The notes below the pieces were generated by a model. It was not told where the DNA came from. It was given only the letters and a program-made list of their open reading frames with translations, and made no database searches. Positions 8,635 through 18,475 of a stretch of 64,000 bases of DNA are shown piece by piece. Both the position numbers and the translations under genes were made by a program. This DNA is from an uncultured Allomuricauda sp. Lineage in GTDB: Bacteria > Bacteroidota > Bacteroidia > Flavobacteriales > Flavobacteriaceae. The stretch's first letter is position 1. Each line of letters opens with the position of its first letter. The stretch lies in assembly GCF_947499695.1 (NCBI RefSeq), contig NZ_CANMPQ010000001.1, positions 496,001 to 560,000 of the forward strand, in the 5' to 3' direction.

Positions 8635-9861
8635 TTACTGCACTCTTCTGGTACTTCTTGATCGTGTACCGTTGGTACCACTTCTTTTATAATTTGTATT
8701 TCCAGAGTTTCTTTTCACCGTTGTATTTGAACTTCTAGAAACTGTTTTTCTCGGAACACTGCTTTTTCTTGTTACTGACCTACTTGTACTTTTTCTGCTC
8801 TGCGGCTTTTTGTATGTATTCGAGGTACTTCTTGTAACTGTCCTGCTTCGCGGTGTCGTGGTTACTTCACGCTTAGTAACTGTTCTACTATTTGGACGTT
8901 TTGTAACCTCTCTCTGCGTCACCGTTCTGCTATTTGGTTTTCTTGATACCTGTCTTTGGGCAACAGTTCTACCGTTATTGCTTCGTGATACAGTATTTCC
9001 TCTTCTATAATCACTCTGCTTAACTGTTCTGCTTGCAGCTGAACTCCTTTTAACTCGGTTGTCAGAACGACTTACAGCATTTCCTTTTCTATAATCGTTG
9101 TTGTTGTATCCAACGTTTCTATTGCTTCTTCCATAATCTGCTCCATTTCTTCTTACACTGTTGTTACGTCTCGTAACTCTTTTATCATTTCTATAGATAT
9201 TATCTCTTCTATAACTTCTATCATTTCTATATGTCTTACCAACGGAAGCATAAGCTCTTCTGTGGTTATACCTGTACGGTCTGTAGTAGGTATAGCGTAT
9301 AGGTGAGTAATACCTTCTATATGGTCTGTTATACACGTTACAAAAGGATACTGCCGGTCTAGCAAAATACCTATGGAACGGTCTGTACACATAATGTCTG
9401 TTATAAATGTTTATGAATCCGGTATAGTGGCTAAATGCACCTCCGTTATAAAAAACATTCAATCCTCCAACTCTGCGAACTCGACCATTTCTGTACCATA
9501 CATCTACACCTCCAACTTGAGATACACGTCCGTAATAATCATAGTAAATAGGAGTATTTTCGACTTGGATTACAGCACCATAATCGTCATACTGAACAAA
9601 AGGATTATAGTTATATCCTGAATTGAATGTAATGCCAACATTACCAATTCTTGCACCAACTCCCACGTTAACCTGATTATCGATGTAAAAATCGAACTCT
9701 CCATCAGGGTAAACTGAAAAAGTTACCCCACCTTCTACGAAGATGAAAGAGTTTCCGTATCGATAAGCACTTGAAACAAATGCCTTATCTTCCATGTTGG
9801 CCGCTGTAGCGCTTGGAACTCCCAGCAAGACCGCTGCTATAATGAGTACTAACTTTTTCAT
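8635..9861 (-). CDS. exported basic, Arg/Ser/Thr repeat-rich protein of unknown function
   Basis: I chose the ATG at 9861 (408 residues) because it directly precedes a clear signal peptide (MKKLVLIIAAVLLG, cleavage after SATAA); an upstream in-frame ATG at 9888 would spoil it. The mature N-terminal half (to about residue 160) is Tyr/Gly-rich with repeated G-V-V-Y-Y patterns suggesting beta-structure. The second half is extremely basic, first Tyr/Arg/His-rich (RPYRRYY-like), then Arg/Asn/Ser, and ends with several copies of an approximately 15-residue unit around SRTVTxREVT. No catalytic motif is visible. It lies downstream of the T9SS adhesin operon, separated by 112 bp. A wall-, LPS- or nucleic-acid-binding role is only a guess from charge. 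Confidence 0.6.
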   Translation of the reverse strand: MKKLVLIIAAVLLGVPSATAANMEDKAFVSSAYRYGNSFIFVEGGVTFSVYPDGEFDFYIDNQVNVGVGARIGNVGITFNSGYNYNPFVQYDDYGAVIQVENTPIYYDYYGRVSQVGGVDVWYRNGRVRRVGGLNVFYNGGAFSHYTGFINIYNRHYVYRPFHRYFARPAVSFCNVYNRPYRRYYSPIRYTYYRPYRYNHRRAYASVGKTYRNDRSYRRDNIYRNDKRVTRRNNSVRRNGADYGRSNRNVGYNNNDYRKGNAVSRSDNRVKRSSAASRTVKQSDYRRGNTVSRSNNGRTVAQRQVSRKPNSRTVTQREVTKRPNSRTVTKREVTTTPRSRTVTRSTSNTYKKPQSRKSTSRSVTRKSSVPRKTVSRSSNTTVKRNSGNTNYKRSGTNGTRSRSTRRVQ

Positions 9862-9973
9862 ACTATCTAATTTAAATTCTGAATGCAACTATTTACATTC
9901 GAAAAGTAAATACCAAACAGCGTGCCAAAAAATTATATTAATTATATGTATTTGTTAATCAGTAAGTTAAAAA

Positions 9974-11920
9974 TCAATCTTTGATTATGAACATTGACCT
10001 TCTATTCAACTGATGTTGATCATCTGAACATTTTACCCCGTTCGAGCATTCATTCAACAATTGGGTTTCTCCATAACCTTTTGATGTAATTCGGCTTGGG
10101 TCAATACCTCTTTTAATCAACCATTGTCTTGAAGTCCATGCTCGCTTTTTTGAGAGTTTCCTGTTGAAATCATCACTTGACCTTGAATCGGTATGGGACT
10201 CAATATGAATTTTAAGCTGGGGATACTCTTTCATGGCCTGGAGGATTTTAGCTAATTCTACCTCTGCAGCCTTACTTAAAGTATATTTTCCATAGTGAAA
10301 GTAGATAGGCTGGAGGTTTAGTCGACATCCTAAATCATCAATTGCGCAATCCGGAGGTGTCAACTCTAAGTTTATTTCTATTGTGTGTGACCCTTGGGGT
10401 GTTACAAGATTTTTCTCAGTCGGAGTATATTCTTTAAAGTTACTTTCTCCTCTCACAGCATATTGCTTGTTGCAATCCACTAAATCTTCAAATAGATAGG
10501 TGCCATCGGCATTGGAAATGGTCTGGGAAACCTCCACATTGTTCTCGTCAAGTAGTGTTATTGTGGATTCATTTATGGACAAACCAGTTTTAGCGTCCAA
10601 AACCAACCCTGCTATATTGATTGTTCCACATTTTTCCCAAACCCTGTAAATATCATCGGATATACTACCGGCATCACCATCTCTATTGGAAGAAAGGTAT
10701 CCAATTTGCTTTTCTTCGTTCAGTATAAATCCGAAATCGTCCTTATTGGAGTTTATGGGCTGTTTAAGATTGGTAACATGTACAAACTCACCATCACCCG
10801 TTAAGGAAATGGCGAAAATGTCCAGCCCTCCAAGTCCTAGATGTCCATCACTCGAAAAATAGAGATTATTCTTTTGGCCTACAAAGGGAAAAGTTTCTCT
10901 TGCTTCGGTGTTAATTTCTGGTCCAAGATTAACCGGAATGCCATAGATATTATTACCTACAATGTCAACATACCATATATCTGAAGCCCCATGGGTTCCT
11001 CTCATATCCGAAGAAAAATATAAGCGACTCTCATCTGTGCTTAAAGCCGGGTGTGCAACAGAATAGGAATCGTCATTAAAAGGTAATTCCAAAACGTCTC
11101 CCCAAGATCCATCTTCTCCTTTTTGAGCTTTATATATTTTAAGGGTAACGAGTTTTTCTTTGTTCCGTTTTTTCTTTCCATTGATATAATTGTTCCTTGT
11201 GAAATAAATGGTATTGCCATCTTTTGTGAATACAGCAGAAGACTCATGATAAGGTGAATTGATATCGCCTAGCAATGGAGTAGGTTTAGATAGTTTCCAT
11301 TCTTTATCAATTGTTGCTTCGTACAGATCCAAATATGGTAATCCATTCCAATCATGTGTTTTACCGCCTTTTGGGTTCGCAGATGATGAAGCGTATACAA
11401 TTTTATCTCCATGGAAAGAAGGACCAAAATCTGAACTAGTTAGTGTGTTGGTCACATTTTCTACTTCGAATTTTTTGGATTGAAAGTCAACGAGGCTATC
11501 AAGCATCGGGTAGCTTTCCACAAAATTCTTTGCAACTCCAGAGCTTGCGGATAAAGAAGCAAATTGTCCCATCATCTTTTTTGACATATGGTACTGACCT
11601 ATACTTTTGTATGTCTGTGCGGCCCTATAATAATAATCGGGTTCCAACCCATTTGGGTATTTATATATAAGCTTTTGATACCACTTGGACGCTTCTCCAT
11701 ATTCACCATTAAAATAATAGGTGTCTCCAAGTTTTTTATACAGTTGAGAAGATTCATAACCCGACTCTGCTACCTTCAAATATATCTTTCGAGCATCAAT
11801 AAAGGCATATTGGTCAAATTCTTCATCCGCCTTTTTTAATTTGTTTCTTTGCCCATAGGCAGTGCAAACAGCCAAAATAAAAAGGAGAAAAATATTGAAT
11901 AATGTTGATTTTTTTTTCAT
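9974..11920 (-). CDS. OmpA family protein with TPR, PD40 propeller and CNA/carboxypeptidase-regulatory-like domains
   Basis: A 648-residue exported protein. It starts with a signal peptide (LFNIFLLFILAVCTAYG, cleavage before Q). A TPR-like region (about 30-115) contains repeated YxKLGDTYY and WYQKL patterns. A series of PD40/WD40-like blades follows (about 165-425; SxxxPxGGKT, LYFSSDMRG, LYFSSDGHLG). Next are a beta-sandwich regulatory-like domain (about 445-525, TISNADGTYLFEDL) and a C-terminal OmpA domain (about 540-648). The OmpA part retains the peptidoglycan-binding residues in ESHTDSR and LSKKRA. This domain set is the standard partner of PorP/SprF proteins in Bacteroidota, and the gene starts 9 bp after the sprF-like stop. 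It likely anchors the outer-membrane complex to the cell wall. Confidence 0.9.
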   Translation of the reverse strand: MKKKSTLFNIFLLFILAVCTAYGQRNKLKKADEEFDQYAFIDARKIYLKVAESGYESSQLYKKLGDTYYFNGEYGEASKWYQKLIYKYPNGLEPDYYYRAAQTYKSIGQYHMSKKMMGQFASLSASSGVAKNFVESYPMLDSLVDFQSKKFEVENVTNTLTSSDFGPSFHGDKIVYASSSANPKGGKTHDWNGLPYLDLYEATIDKEWKLSKPTPLLGDINSPYHESSAVFTKDGNTIYFTRNNYINGKKKRNKEKLVTLKIYKAQKGEDGSWGDVLELPFNDDSYSVAHPALSTDESRLYFSSDMRGTHGASDIWYVDIVGNNIYGIPVNLGPEINTEARETFPFVGQKNNLYFSSDGHLGLGGLDIFAISLTGDGEFVHVTNLKQPINSNKDDFGFILNEEKQIGYLSSNRDGDAGSISDDIYRVWEKCGTINIAGLVLDAKTGLSINESTITLLDENNVEVSQTISNADGTYLFEDLVDCNKQYAVRGESNFKEYTPTEKNLVTPQGSHTIEINLELTPPDCAIDDLGCRLNLQPIYFHYGKYTLSKAAEVELAKILQAMKEYPQLKIHIESHTDSRSSDDFNRKLSKKRAWTSRQWLIKRGIDPSRITSKGYGETQLLNECSNGVKCSDDQHQLNRRSMFIIKD

Positions 11921-11929
11921 TTATTCATG

Positions 11930-12871
11930 TTAAAAGAATCTGGGAATCAAAACTTTATCAGACTTATGGAATATGTCAAATCTTAAGAAGGCCTCGTATG
12001 ATCCATCGCTATAGGCTTCAATATCTGTTGATTGATAATCATATGCTATTCCTGCAAAGATTGACCTGGAAATTTGAAAGCCAGTCATTGCACTTATTGA
12101 TGCATCCCATCGGTATGAAGCACCCAACACAAACTTTTCGTTTAGCATAAAATTGGCTGATATATCCAATTGTAATGGGGAACCGCTTACAGTTTTTACT
12201 AATGTGGCTGGTTTAAATTTTAAATTTCTATTTAAGTCAAATACGTGGCCCAAAATCAAAAAATAATGCAATCGTTCTACCGCAATGCTGGCTACTTCTG
12301 AATCTTCAAGAGTATTTTCGTCAAAGTGGGATGTATTCATGAAATTTGGTACGGACAGTCCAGCATAAAACCGCTCTGTATTAAAATAAAGACCGGCACC
12401 AACCTGTGGTTGAAGTTTTTGGTCGATATTATTTTGAAAGTTAGGATCATTTGAATCTGCCAAATCCAGTTTGTTGAAATTAACATCAAGAACATCAATA
12501 CCTCCTTTGAGTCCAAAGGATAATCTCCCAGTTGCAGAAATATCTATAGTGTATGAATAATCAACGGTAACGTTGGATTCTACGGCAGGTCCAATCTCGT
12601 CATGAACAATGGATAATCCCAATCCCATGCTGTTATAAGGACCTATAGGGGCATTGGCTGTGAAGGTAAAAGTTTGTGGAGCTCCTTCGAATCCAACCCA
12701 TTGTGTACGACCTAATATGCCAAAACTAAGTGTTTCCCTGGTTCCAGCATAAGCCGGATTTATAACCTGGGTGTTGTACATATACTGGGTGTATTGAGAG
12801 TCCTGTTGTGCGATACCATAAAAAGTGAATATGGCAAATACTGCCAATGTAAAAACTTTCCTTTTCTGCAT
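11930..12871 (-). CDS. PorP/SprF family type IX secretion system outer-membrane protein
   Basis: A 313-residue protein with signal peptide (VFTLAVFAIFTFYGIAQ) followed immediately by QDSQYTQYMYNTQVINPAYAGTR, split here as QYTQYMYN and NPAYAG, the hallmark start of the PorP/SprF family. The rest has the alternating pattern of an outer-membrane barrel (LGLSIVHDEIGP, FKPATLVK). Family members bind type B C-terminal domains after translocation; SprF is needed for surface delivery of the gliding adhesin SprB. Here the gene lies 27 bp downstream of an 1858-residue protein with exactly such a domain, so it is most likely that protein's dedicated partner. Confidence 0.92.
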   Translation of the reverse strand: MQKRKVFTLAVFAIFTFYGIAQQDSQYTQYMYNTQVINPAYAGTRETLSFGILGRTQWVGFEGAPQTFTFTANAPIGPYNSMGLGLSIVHDEIGPAVESNVTVDYSYTIDISATGRLSFGLKGGIDVLDVNFNKLDLADSNDPNFQNNIDQKLQPQVGAGLYFNTERFYAGLSVPNFMNTSHFDENTLEDSEVASIAVERLHYFLILGHVFDLNRNLKFKPATLVKTVSGSPLQLDISANFMLNEKFVLGASYRWDASISAMTGFQISRSIFAGIAYDYQSTDIEAYSDGSYEAFLRFDIFHKSDKVLIPRFF

Positions 12872-12898
12872 AAATCATTTTTTTTAGGTCAAGAAACT

Positions 12899-15800
12899 CT
12901 AGTTCCTATTGATATAGAGATAGCCACTGTAGTTTTCCTCGCCCGGATTTTCGGCTAGAAAAGACAGTATGTAGAAGTACGTTCCACTAGGTAATTCTTT
13001 ATCTCCTGCAATGGTCGCTCTACCAATGGAAATCCCATTGAACAAATTACTTCCTTCTCCATATTCTTCTACTTCGTAGACCATTACCCCCCACCGATTA
13101 TATATTTTTAAGGTATTGTTCGGGTAACGTTCTATACCTTGGATTCTAAAGAAGTCATTGATACCATCACCATTTGGAGTTATTCCGGTAAAAATCTTAA
13201 AATCAGAATCACTAATGGTGCCTCCTAGGCAAGCTTCTATGACTGATACCCTAGTAAGATTATCTCTGGTAAATAAATCACTGTCGGAAATATCGTTGAC
13301 AATAAAATTTTCTTGCCCTACTACATTTGCGGTTATTGTCGCCTGATTTTCAACGAACCCTATATTTAAGTCTTCTTGGGTTATTCCATAAACGACGGTG
13401 TATGTCCATTCTTCATCTACCTCCAGGATGTCGTTGTCATTGTCATCACCGGAAAGAGGCCCCTCTATCGGGTTTTCAAAAAGATCATCACGCAGGAGTA
13501 ATCCGGTCAAGGGCTGATTTCCTAAATTGGCTATTCTAAATGTATATCGAATACTCTCTAAGCAACCATCTTCATTTAAATCAATAAGTACTCCTGTTTT
13601 CACCAACCCTATTCCGGCCGAAGTATTGATGCAAGCTCCAATAACGGATATACTTGTTAGGTCATCCAAGGTATATGTGCTTTGATGTGAAAAATCCGTA
13701 ATAAAAGTATCTGGTAAATCGGTACGGTAGGCCGTAACCATGGCCTGATTTTCTATAAAGGCCCTATCAATATCTTGTTGGACTATGGGACGCACCAGAT
13801 TATAATTCCATTGTTCTCCAACATTCAAAATTTCATCTTCATTGAGGTTACGGCTATTAGGTTCCGTAAGGGTAATGCCCAAAAAGAAATCCTCTAAAAG
13901 GATGTTTTCAAGAGCAATGTTCCCTAAGTTCTCAACAGTGAAGAAATAAAGGACTGAATCGTTGCAATTGTCACCATCAGAATCAAATAGACTAGCCGTT
14001 TTTATCAATCCTATAGAAGCCGTGTCATTGAGGCATGCGCTTGATACATCAGTGCTGGTAGTATTAGAATCGGAAGTCACATTAGTAGTGTTTCCAATGG
14101 GTTGCACTGAAACATTGGCTTGATTGAGTCGATGTTGGGGAGAGTTATCAATATCAGTCTGGGTTATAAAGTAGGTGGCAGTAAAAACCCAATCTTCCAT
14201 CTGGTCTATTTCGTTGTCGTTATCAAGATCACCCGGGTTAGGAGTAGGGGCAGTAATAGTATTGCCCAAATCGTCTGTCAGCACAATCTGACCCAAATCT
14301 GCACTGCCAATGTTGCTCACCGTATAGGTGTAAATTATCCTATCATCGCATCCATCATTATTGCTATCTGAAAGGGAATCTAAAAGAGTTACGGATACAG
14401 CCGCAGAAAAACTAGCACAGGCACTGGAGAGGTCTATGTTATTTTGATCATTGTCTGAAACCTGGAAGGTACTGCCCAAAGGTTCCGCAGTAACTGTTGC
14501 GGCACTAATCAAGGGGGTATTGGCGATATTCTCTGGTGTAATATTGTAGGAACCGGTATAGGTCCATTCTTCACCTACCTCTAAAATACCATTGGTATTG
14601 ATGCTTTCGTCATCTGGCCCGATCACTGGGCTTGGCAATTGGTCGTCCGTGAGTACAACGGTGTCCAGATCTACTTGCCCAGAGTTGGTGACCACAATTC
14701 TAAAGTCGATGGTATCCGGGCAGTTGTCCGTATCGCTGTCCGAGAGACTGTGGGTCCTGTTCAAGGTGATTGCAGCAGTGTTCGCGCAGGCCCCGGAGAC
14801 ATCATTATCGTTGTCTTGATCTAAGTTAGGGGCAGAGGGATGCGAATCGTCCGATACTTGAAAGGTACTACCTATATGTTGCGCTGTGACATCAGCTCCA
14901 CTGATAACATTTATACCACCAATATCTGTCTGGTCAAGATCATAACTCCCAGTATATTCCCAAGTTTCACCGCTGTCCAGAATAGTATCCCCGTTTCCAT
15001 TTGAAGAAAGGGTTGGGGCATTGACCAACAGATCGTCATTAACCACAACATTTTCCAAAGGTGCATTTCCTGTGTTGGTCACTTCAATGGTTATTGCTAA
15101 GCGGTCCATACAAGTGTCGCCATCACCATCTTCTAAAGCAGCACTTCTTATTATCGAAATACCTACAGTATCGTCACAGGCACCTGAAAAAAGAATTTCA
15201 TTGTCAGCATCATCTGCTGGGTCTGTGGGATGGGAGATATCTTGTACAGGAAAGTTACCCACAGAAGATTCTGCTTGAACTGTAGCCCTGGAGAATATAT
15301 CCCCACCATCTATATCTCCTTGTGTAATATCATAAGAACCGGTGTAGGTCCATACTTCACCAGCTCCTTGAAGGAGGATTCCATCATTTCCCACATCACC
15401 GAAAGGATTACCTAGATTGCCCAATTGGTCATCGGTAAGAACTATGTTAATCAAATCCAATCCTCCAGAATTTGATACCTCAATGACAAAGTCAATTTGG
15501 TCATTGCAGCCATCCATATCGGTATCCATCATTTGCACTTCACGTACTACGGCAATACTTGCGGTATCAGCACAGGCACTGGAGACGTCTACTGAAGTCA
15601 AGCCCGCCGAGGATTCATCGGTGGGATGTGAGAGGTCGGAGGTAGGTGTTACGGAACCGACAATGTTTGCGGTGGCAGTGGCCTGATTGTCCAAGATAAT
15701 GTTGGTAATATTCTCTGGTGTAATGCCATAGGTGGATGTGTAGGTCCATATTTCTGCAATATCCAATCTACCATTCCCATTAAGGTCGCCAAGGTTTGGG

Positions 15801-18475
15801 TTTTCAAGTATTGGGCTATTACCCAGATCATCGGTCACAACAACGTTGTCCAGATCAACATTGCCCTTATTCGTTACCTGATAGGTATAGGTTACAACGT
15901 CATCGCAGTTGTCGTTGTCCGAATCGGCAGTGATACCGGTCAGCAGTACGGCCAGTTCCGGGGACTGACAGGAGCTGATATCGGTGCGGGTAACATCATC
16001 GGATAGGGGGTCGCTTGGATGTGAGTCATCGATTACCGGGATCAATGTGTTTTGGACGACTGCGTTGACCATGGCCTGATTTGTTACCGCCCCAAGGTTC
16101 AGTTCGCCCTGCGTGATATTATAGGTGGATGTATATGTCCATGTTTCGCCAGCTTCTAAAACATCATTACTATTGGCATCCCCATTTGGTCCGGCAATAA
16201 GATTTCCGAGGTCATCGGAGAGCACTATACCCCCCAAATTAACACTACCCGCCCTTGTCACTTCGTACTGATATTCCAGGGAGCCGGTACAAGCCCCCGG
16301 ATTGTTAACGCTTAAAACCAGGGAGATACCTGCGTTAAAGGTATCACAGGCCCCGGAGACATCTATTGAGGTCAAGCCCGCCGAGGATTCATCTGTGGGA
16401 TGTGACTGGTCGGAGGTAGGTGTTGCGGAACCGACAATGTTCCCGGTGGCAGTGGCCTGATTCTCCAAGACCATATTGGTAATATTATCTTCTGTGATAT
16501 CATAAGTAGATGTGTAGAACTGCGTTTCCCCCAAATCCAATATACCATTGTTGTTGGGGTCCGTGACAAGGACTATGGCATTAGTCAAAATATCGGTCGC
16601 AATAAGGTTGTCCAGGTCAACATTGCCCTTGTTCGTTACCTGGTAGGTATAGACCACAACGTCATCACAGTTGTCGCTGTCCGAGTCGGCAGTCGTACCG
16701 GTCAGCAGTACGGCCAACTCTGGCGATTGACAGGATGTTAGATCGGTAATCGTGACATCATCGTCTTGGGGATCCGAGGGGTGGGAATCATCGATAACCG
16801 GAATCAACGTGTTTTCAACGACTGCGGTGACCGTGGCCTGGTTTGTTACAGCTCCAAGATTTAGTTCATCTTGTGTAATGTTATAGGCCGTTGACGTGTA
16901 AGTCCATATTTCCCCATCTTCCAAAACATCATTATTATTGTCATCACCAGTAGGTATTGTAATTATAACATTTCCCAGATTATCTGTGAGTGTTATGTTC
17001 TGTAAATTAACACTGCCCGCCCTTCTCACTTCGTACAGATATTCCAGAGAGCCAGTACAGTTAAGATTGATATCTCTTAATATCAGGGAGATGCCAGCAT
17101 CAAAGTTGTCACAGGCCCCGGAGACATCTACTGAGGTCAGCCTAGCCGAGGATTCATCTGTGGGATGTGACTGGTCGGAGGTAGGTGTTCCGGAACCGAC
17201 AATGTTCGCGGTGGCAGTGGCCTGATTGTCCAAGGGATTGTTGGTAATATTTTCTGGTGTGATGGGATGAGCAGACGTGTAAATCCATATTTCCGTTGTA
17301 TCCAATCTACCGTTGCCATTAATGTCGCCAAGATTTGGGTTTTGAAGTATGGGAGTGGTACCCAGATCATCAGTAACCGTAACCATTTCCAAATCAACAT
17401 TGCCCTTGTTCGTTACCTGGTAGGTATAGACCACAACGTCATCGCAGTTGTCGTTGTCCGAGTCGGCAGTGGTACCGGTCAGCAGTATGGCCAACTCTGG
17501 GGATTGGCATGATATCAGATCGGTAACCGTGAAATCATCGGACAGGGGGTCGATTGGATGTGAAAAATCAGTAATGATGTCTCCTGTTGCATCGATTTCC
17601 ACATATACTTCGGCTTGATTCTGTACCTCTCCTTGTTGTATGTCATTTTGGGTTATGGTATAATATGCAATGAATTCCCATGTTTCCCCAGGACTCATTT
17701 TACCATCACCGCCGCTATCAAAGGTTGGACCGCTAATGGAACTGCTAGCAAGAAATGAGTCATTAAGTTGTATGTTTTGAAATTCCTCTGGCCCCAAACT
17801 TTCATTGGTAACTGAAAAAGAATATTCGATGGTAGTGCAAGGAGCAAAACCTGCTGGATCCAAGTCTCCTGTTTTTACAAGTGAAACCCTGGGTTGGCAT
17901 TCGCTGATATCTGTTATGGTATCTCCATCGTCAAGAAAATCATTGGGATGCGAATTATCAGTGATATTTCCAATATTTGAGCTTGCATTTACAGTAGCCT
18001 GTTCTCCCCTTACTTCACCAGCAACCCTTTCTTCGGAGGTAATGTTATAAGAAATAGTGTAGATCCATACCTCACCAATATCCAGAAAATTATCGGTGTT
18101 GATGTCACCAATAACATTATTTAAATTGATATTAAAAATTCCCGCTGATGGATCGTCCAAGACGACAGCTTCTAAAGATTCCCCATTGGTACTCTGGTTG
18201 GTTATATAATAGGTATAATCAATAGTTGTGCAGGGTTGGATTCCGGCTCCGCCAGGATTTAACACTCCTTCTTTTACCAAACCAATTCTTGGAACATAAA
18301 AAGCTGTAGAATTGTTGCTTGATTCCTTTAAAGTTGAACGATGTATCGATAAAGTTTTGGGATTGTTGGTATTGAAAACGGGTTTAAAACTTGTAGCAAC
18401 TAAAAAGAAGGGTACAATTAAAAATGTAATGGGATATTTTTTTATTTGCGCCAAATGGGAAGTGTAGGAGAACAT
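12899..18475 (-). CDS. giant T9SS-secreted adhesin with about 13 DUF11-like modules and type B sorting domain
   Basis: A 1858-residue protein. The N-terminus has a hydrophobic export segment (about 16-30, ITFLIVPFFLVATSF). The body is 13 tandem immunoglobulin-like modules of roughly 125-135 residues (DUF11/DUF7507 type). Each has an IDYTYYITN-like first strand, an acidic D/N-rich loop (for example GDINGNGRLD) and a closing ExWxYTxxYxIT motif. The last 95 residues begin KIFTGITPNGDGIND and include IYNRWGVMVYE, the gliding-motility-associated / type B T9SS C-terminal domain. It should therefore be exported by Sec and T9SS and held at the cell surface with the adjacent SprF-like protein. The SprB-SprF gene pair is the close precedent. 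The ligand is unknown. Confidence 0.92.
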   Translation of the reverse strand: MFSYTSHLAQIKKYPITFLIVPFFLVATSFKPVFNTNNPKTLSIHRSTLKESSNNSTAFYVPRIGLVKEGVLNPGGAGIQPCTTIDYTYYITNQSTNGESLEAVVLDDPSAGIFNINLNNVIGDINTDNFLDIGEVWIYTISYNITSEERVAGEVRGEQATVNASSNIGNITDNSHPNDFLDDGDTITDISECQPRVSLVKTGDLDPAGFAPCTTIEYSFSVTNESLGPEEFQNIQLNDSFLASSSISGPTFDSGGDGKMSPGETWEFIAYYTITQNDIQQGEVQNQAEVYVEIDATGDIITDFSHPIDPLSDDFTVTDLISCQSPELAILLTGTTADSDNDNCDDVVVYTYQVTNKGNVDLEMVTVTDDLGTTPILQNPNLGDINGNGRLDTTEIWIYTSAHPITPENITNNPLDNQATATANIVGSGTPTSDQSHPTDESSARLTSVDVSGACDNFDAGISLILRDINLNCTGSLEYLYEVRRAGSVNLQNITLTDNLGNVIITIPTGDDNNNDVLEDGEIWTYTSTAYNITQDELNLGAVTNQATVTAVVENTLIPVIDDSHPSDPQDDDVTITDLTSCQSPELAVLLTGTTADSDSDNCDDVVVYTYQVTNKGNVDLDNLIATDILTNAIVLVTDPNNNGILDLGETQFYTSTYDITEDNITNMVLENQATATGNIVGSATPTSDQSHPTDESSAGLTSIDVSGACDTFNAGISLVLSVNNPGACTGSLEYQYEVTRAGSVNLGGIVLSDDLGNLIAGPNGDANSNDVLEAGETWTYTSTYNITQGELNLGAVTNQAMVNAVVQNTLIPVIDDSHPSDPLSDDVTRTDISSCQSPELAVLLTGITADSDNDNCDDVVTYTYQVTNKGNVDLDNVVVTDDLGNSPILENPNLGDLNGNGRLDIAEIWTYTSTYGITPENITNIILDNQATATANIVGSVTPTSDLSHPTDESSAGLTSVDVSSACADTASIAVVREVQMMDTDMDGCNDQIDFVIEVSNSGGLDLINIVLTDDQLGNLGNPFGDVGNDGILLQGAGEVWTYTGSYDITQGDIDGGDIFSRATVQAESSVGNFPVQDISHPTDPADDADNEILFSGACDDTVGISIIRSAALEDGDGDTCMDRLAITIEVTNTGNAPLENVVVNDDLLVNAPTLSSNGNGDTILDSGETWEYTGSYDLDQTDIGGINVISGADVTAQHIGSTFQVSDDSHPSAPNLDQDNDNDVSGACANTAAITLNRTHSLSDSDTDNCPDTIDFRIVVTNSGQVDLDTVVLTDDQLPSPVIGPDDESINTNGILEVGEEWTYTGSYNITPENIANTPLISAATVTAEPLGSTFQVSDNDQNNIDLSSACASFSAAVSVTLLDSLSDSNNDGCDDRIIYTYTVSNIGSADLGQIVLTDDLGNTITAPTPNPGDLDNDNEIDQMEDWVFTATYFITQTDIDNSPQHRLNQANVSVQPIGNTTNVTSDSNTTSTDVSSACLNDTASIGLIKTASLFDSDGDNCNDSVLYFFTVENLGNIALENILLEDFFLGITLTEPNSRNLNEDEILNVGEQWNYNLVRPIVQQDIDRAFIENQAMVTAYRTDLPDTFITDFSHQSTYTLDDLTSISVIGACINTSAGIGLVKTGVLIDLNEDGCLESIRYTFRIANLGNQPLTGLLLRDDLFENPIEGPLSGDDNDNDILEVDEEWTYTVVYGITQEDLNIGFVENQATITANVVGQENFIVNDISDSDLFTRDNLTRVSVIEACLGGTISDSDFKIFTGITPNGDGINDFFRIQGIERYPNNTLKIYNRWGVMVYEVEEYGEGSNLFNGISIGRATIAGDKELPSGTYFYILSFLAENPGEENYSGYLYINRN
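15580..17515. repeat. tandem internal repeats of about 770 bp within the adhesin gene
   Basis: Near-identical nucleotide stretches recur: the block around GCCGAGGATTCATC is at about 15605, 16379 and 17144, and the block around CGGCCAACTCTGG at about 15952, 16712 and 17488, giving periods of 760-777 bp. Each unit encodes two DUF11-like modules (about 256 residues), beginning SPELAVLLTG in the protein. There are two full units and about half of a third. Conservation at DNA level exceeds that between other modules, which suggests recent duplication or gene conversion. Confidence 0.85.

Noticed and set aside
9153..9621. ORFs in other frames of the basic repeat protein gene
   Set aside because: They exist because the repetitive coding sequence lacks stops; they have no signal or motif and overlap a better gene.
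14120..17512. Many short forward and reverse ORFs within the adhesin gene
   Set aside because: They are shadows of the repeat modules; the same peptides recur in step with the repeats.
15580..17515. Regular repeats that could suggest a CRISPR or other array
   Set aside because: Periods of 760-777 bp are coding, in frame, and correspond to pairs of protein modules; no short direct repeats with spacers are present.
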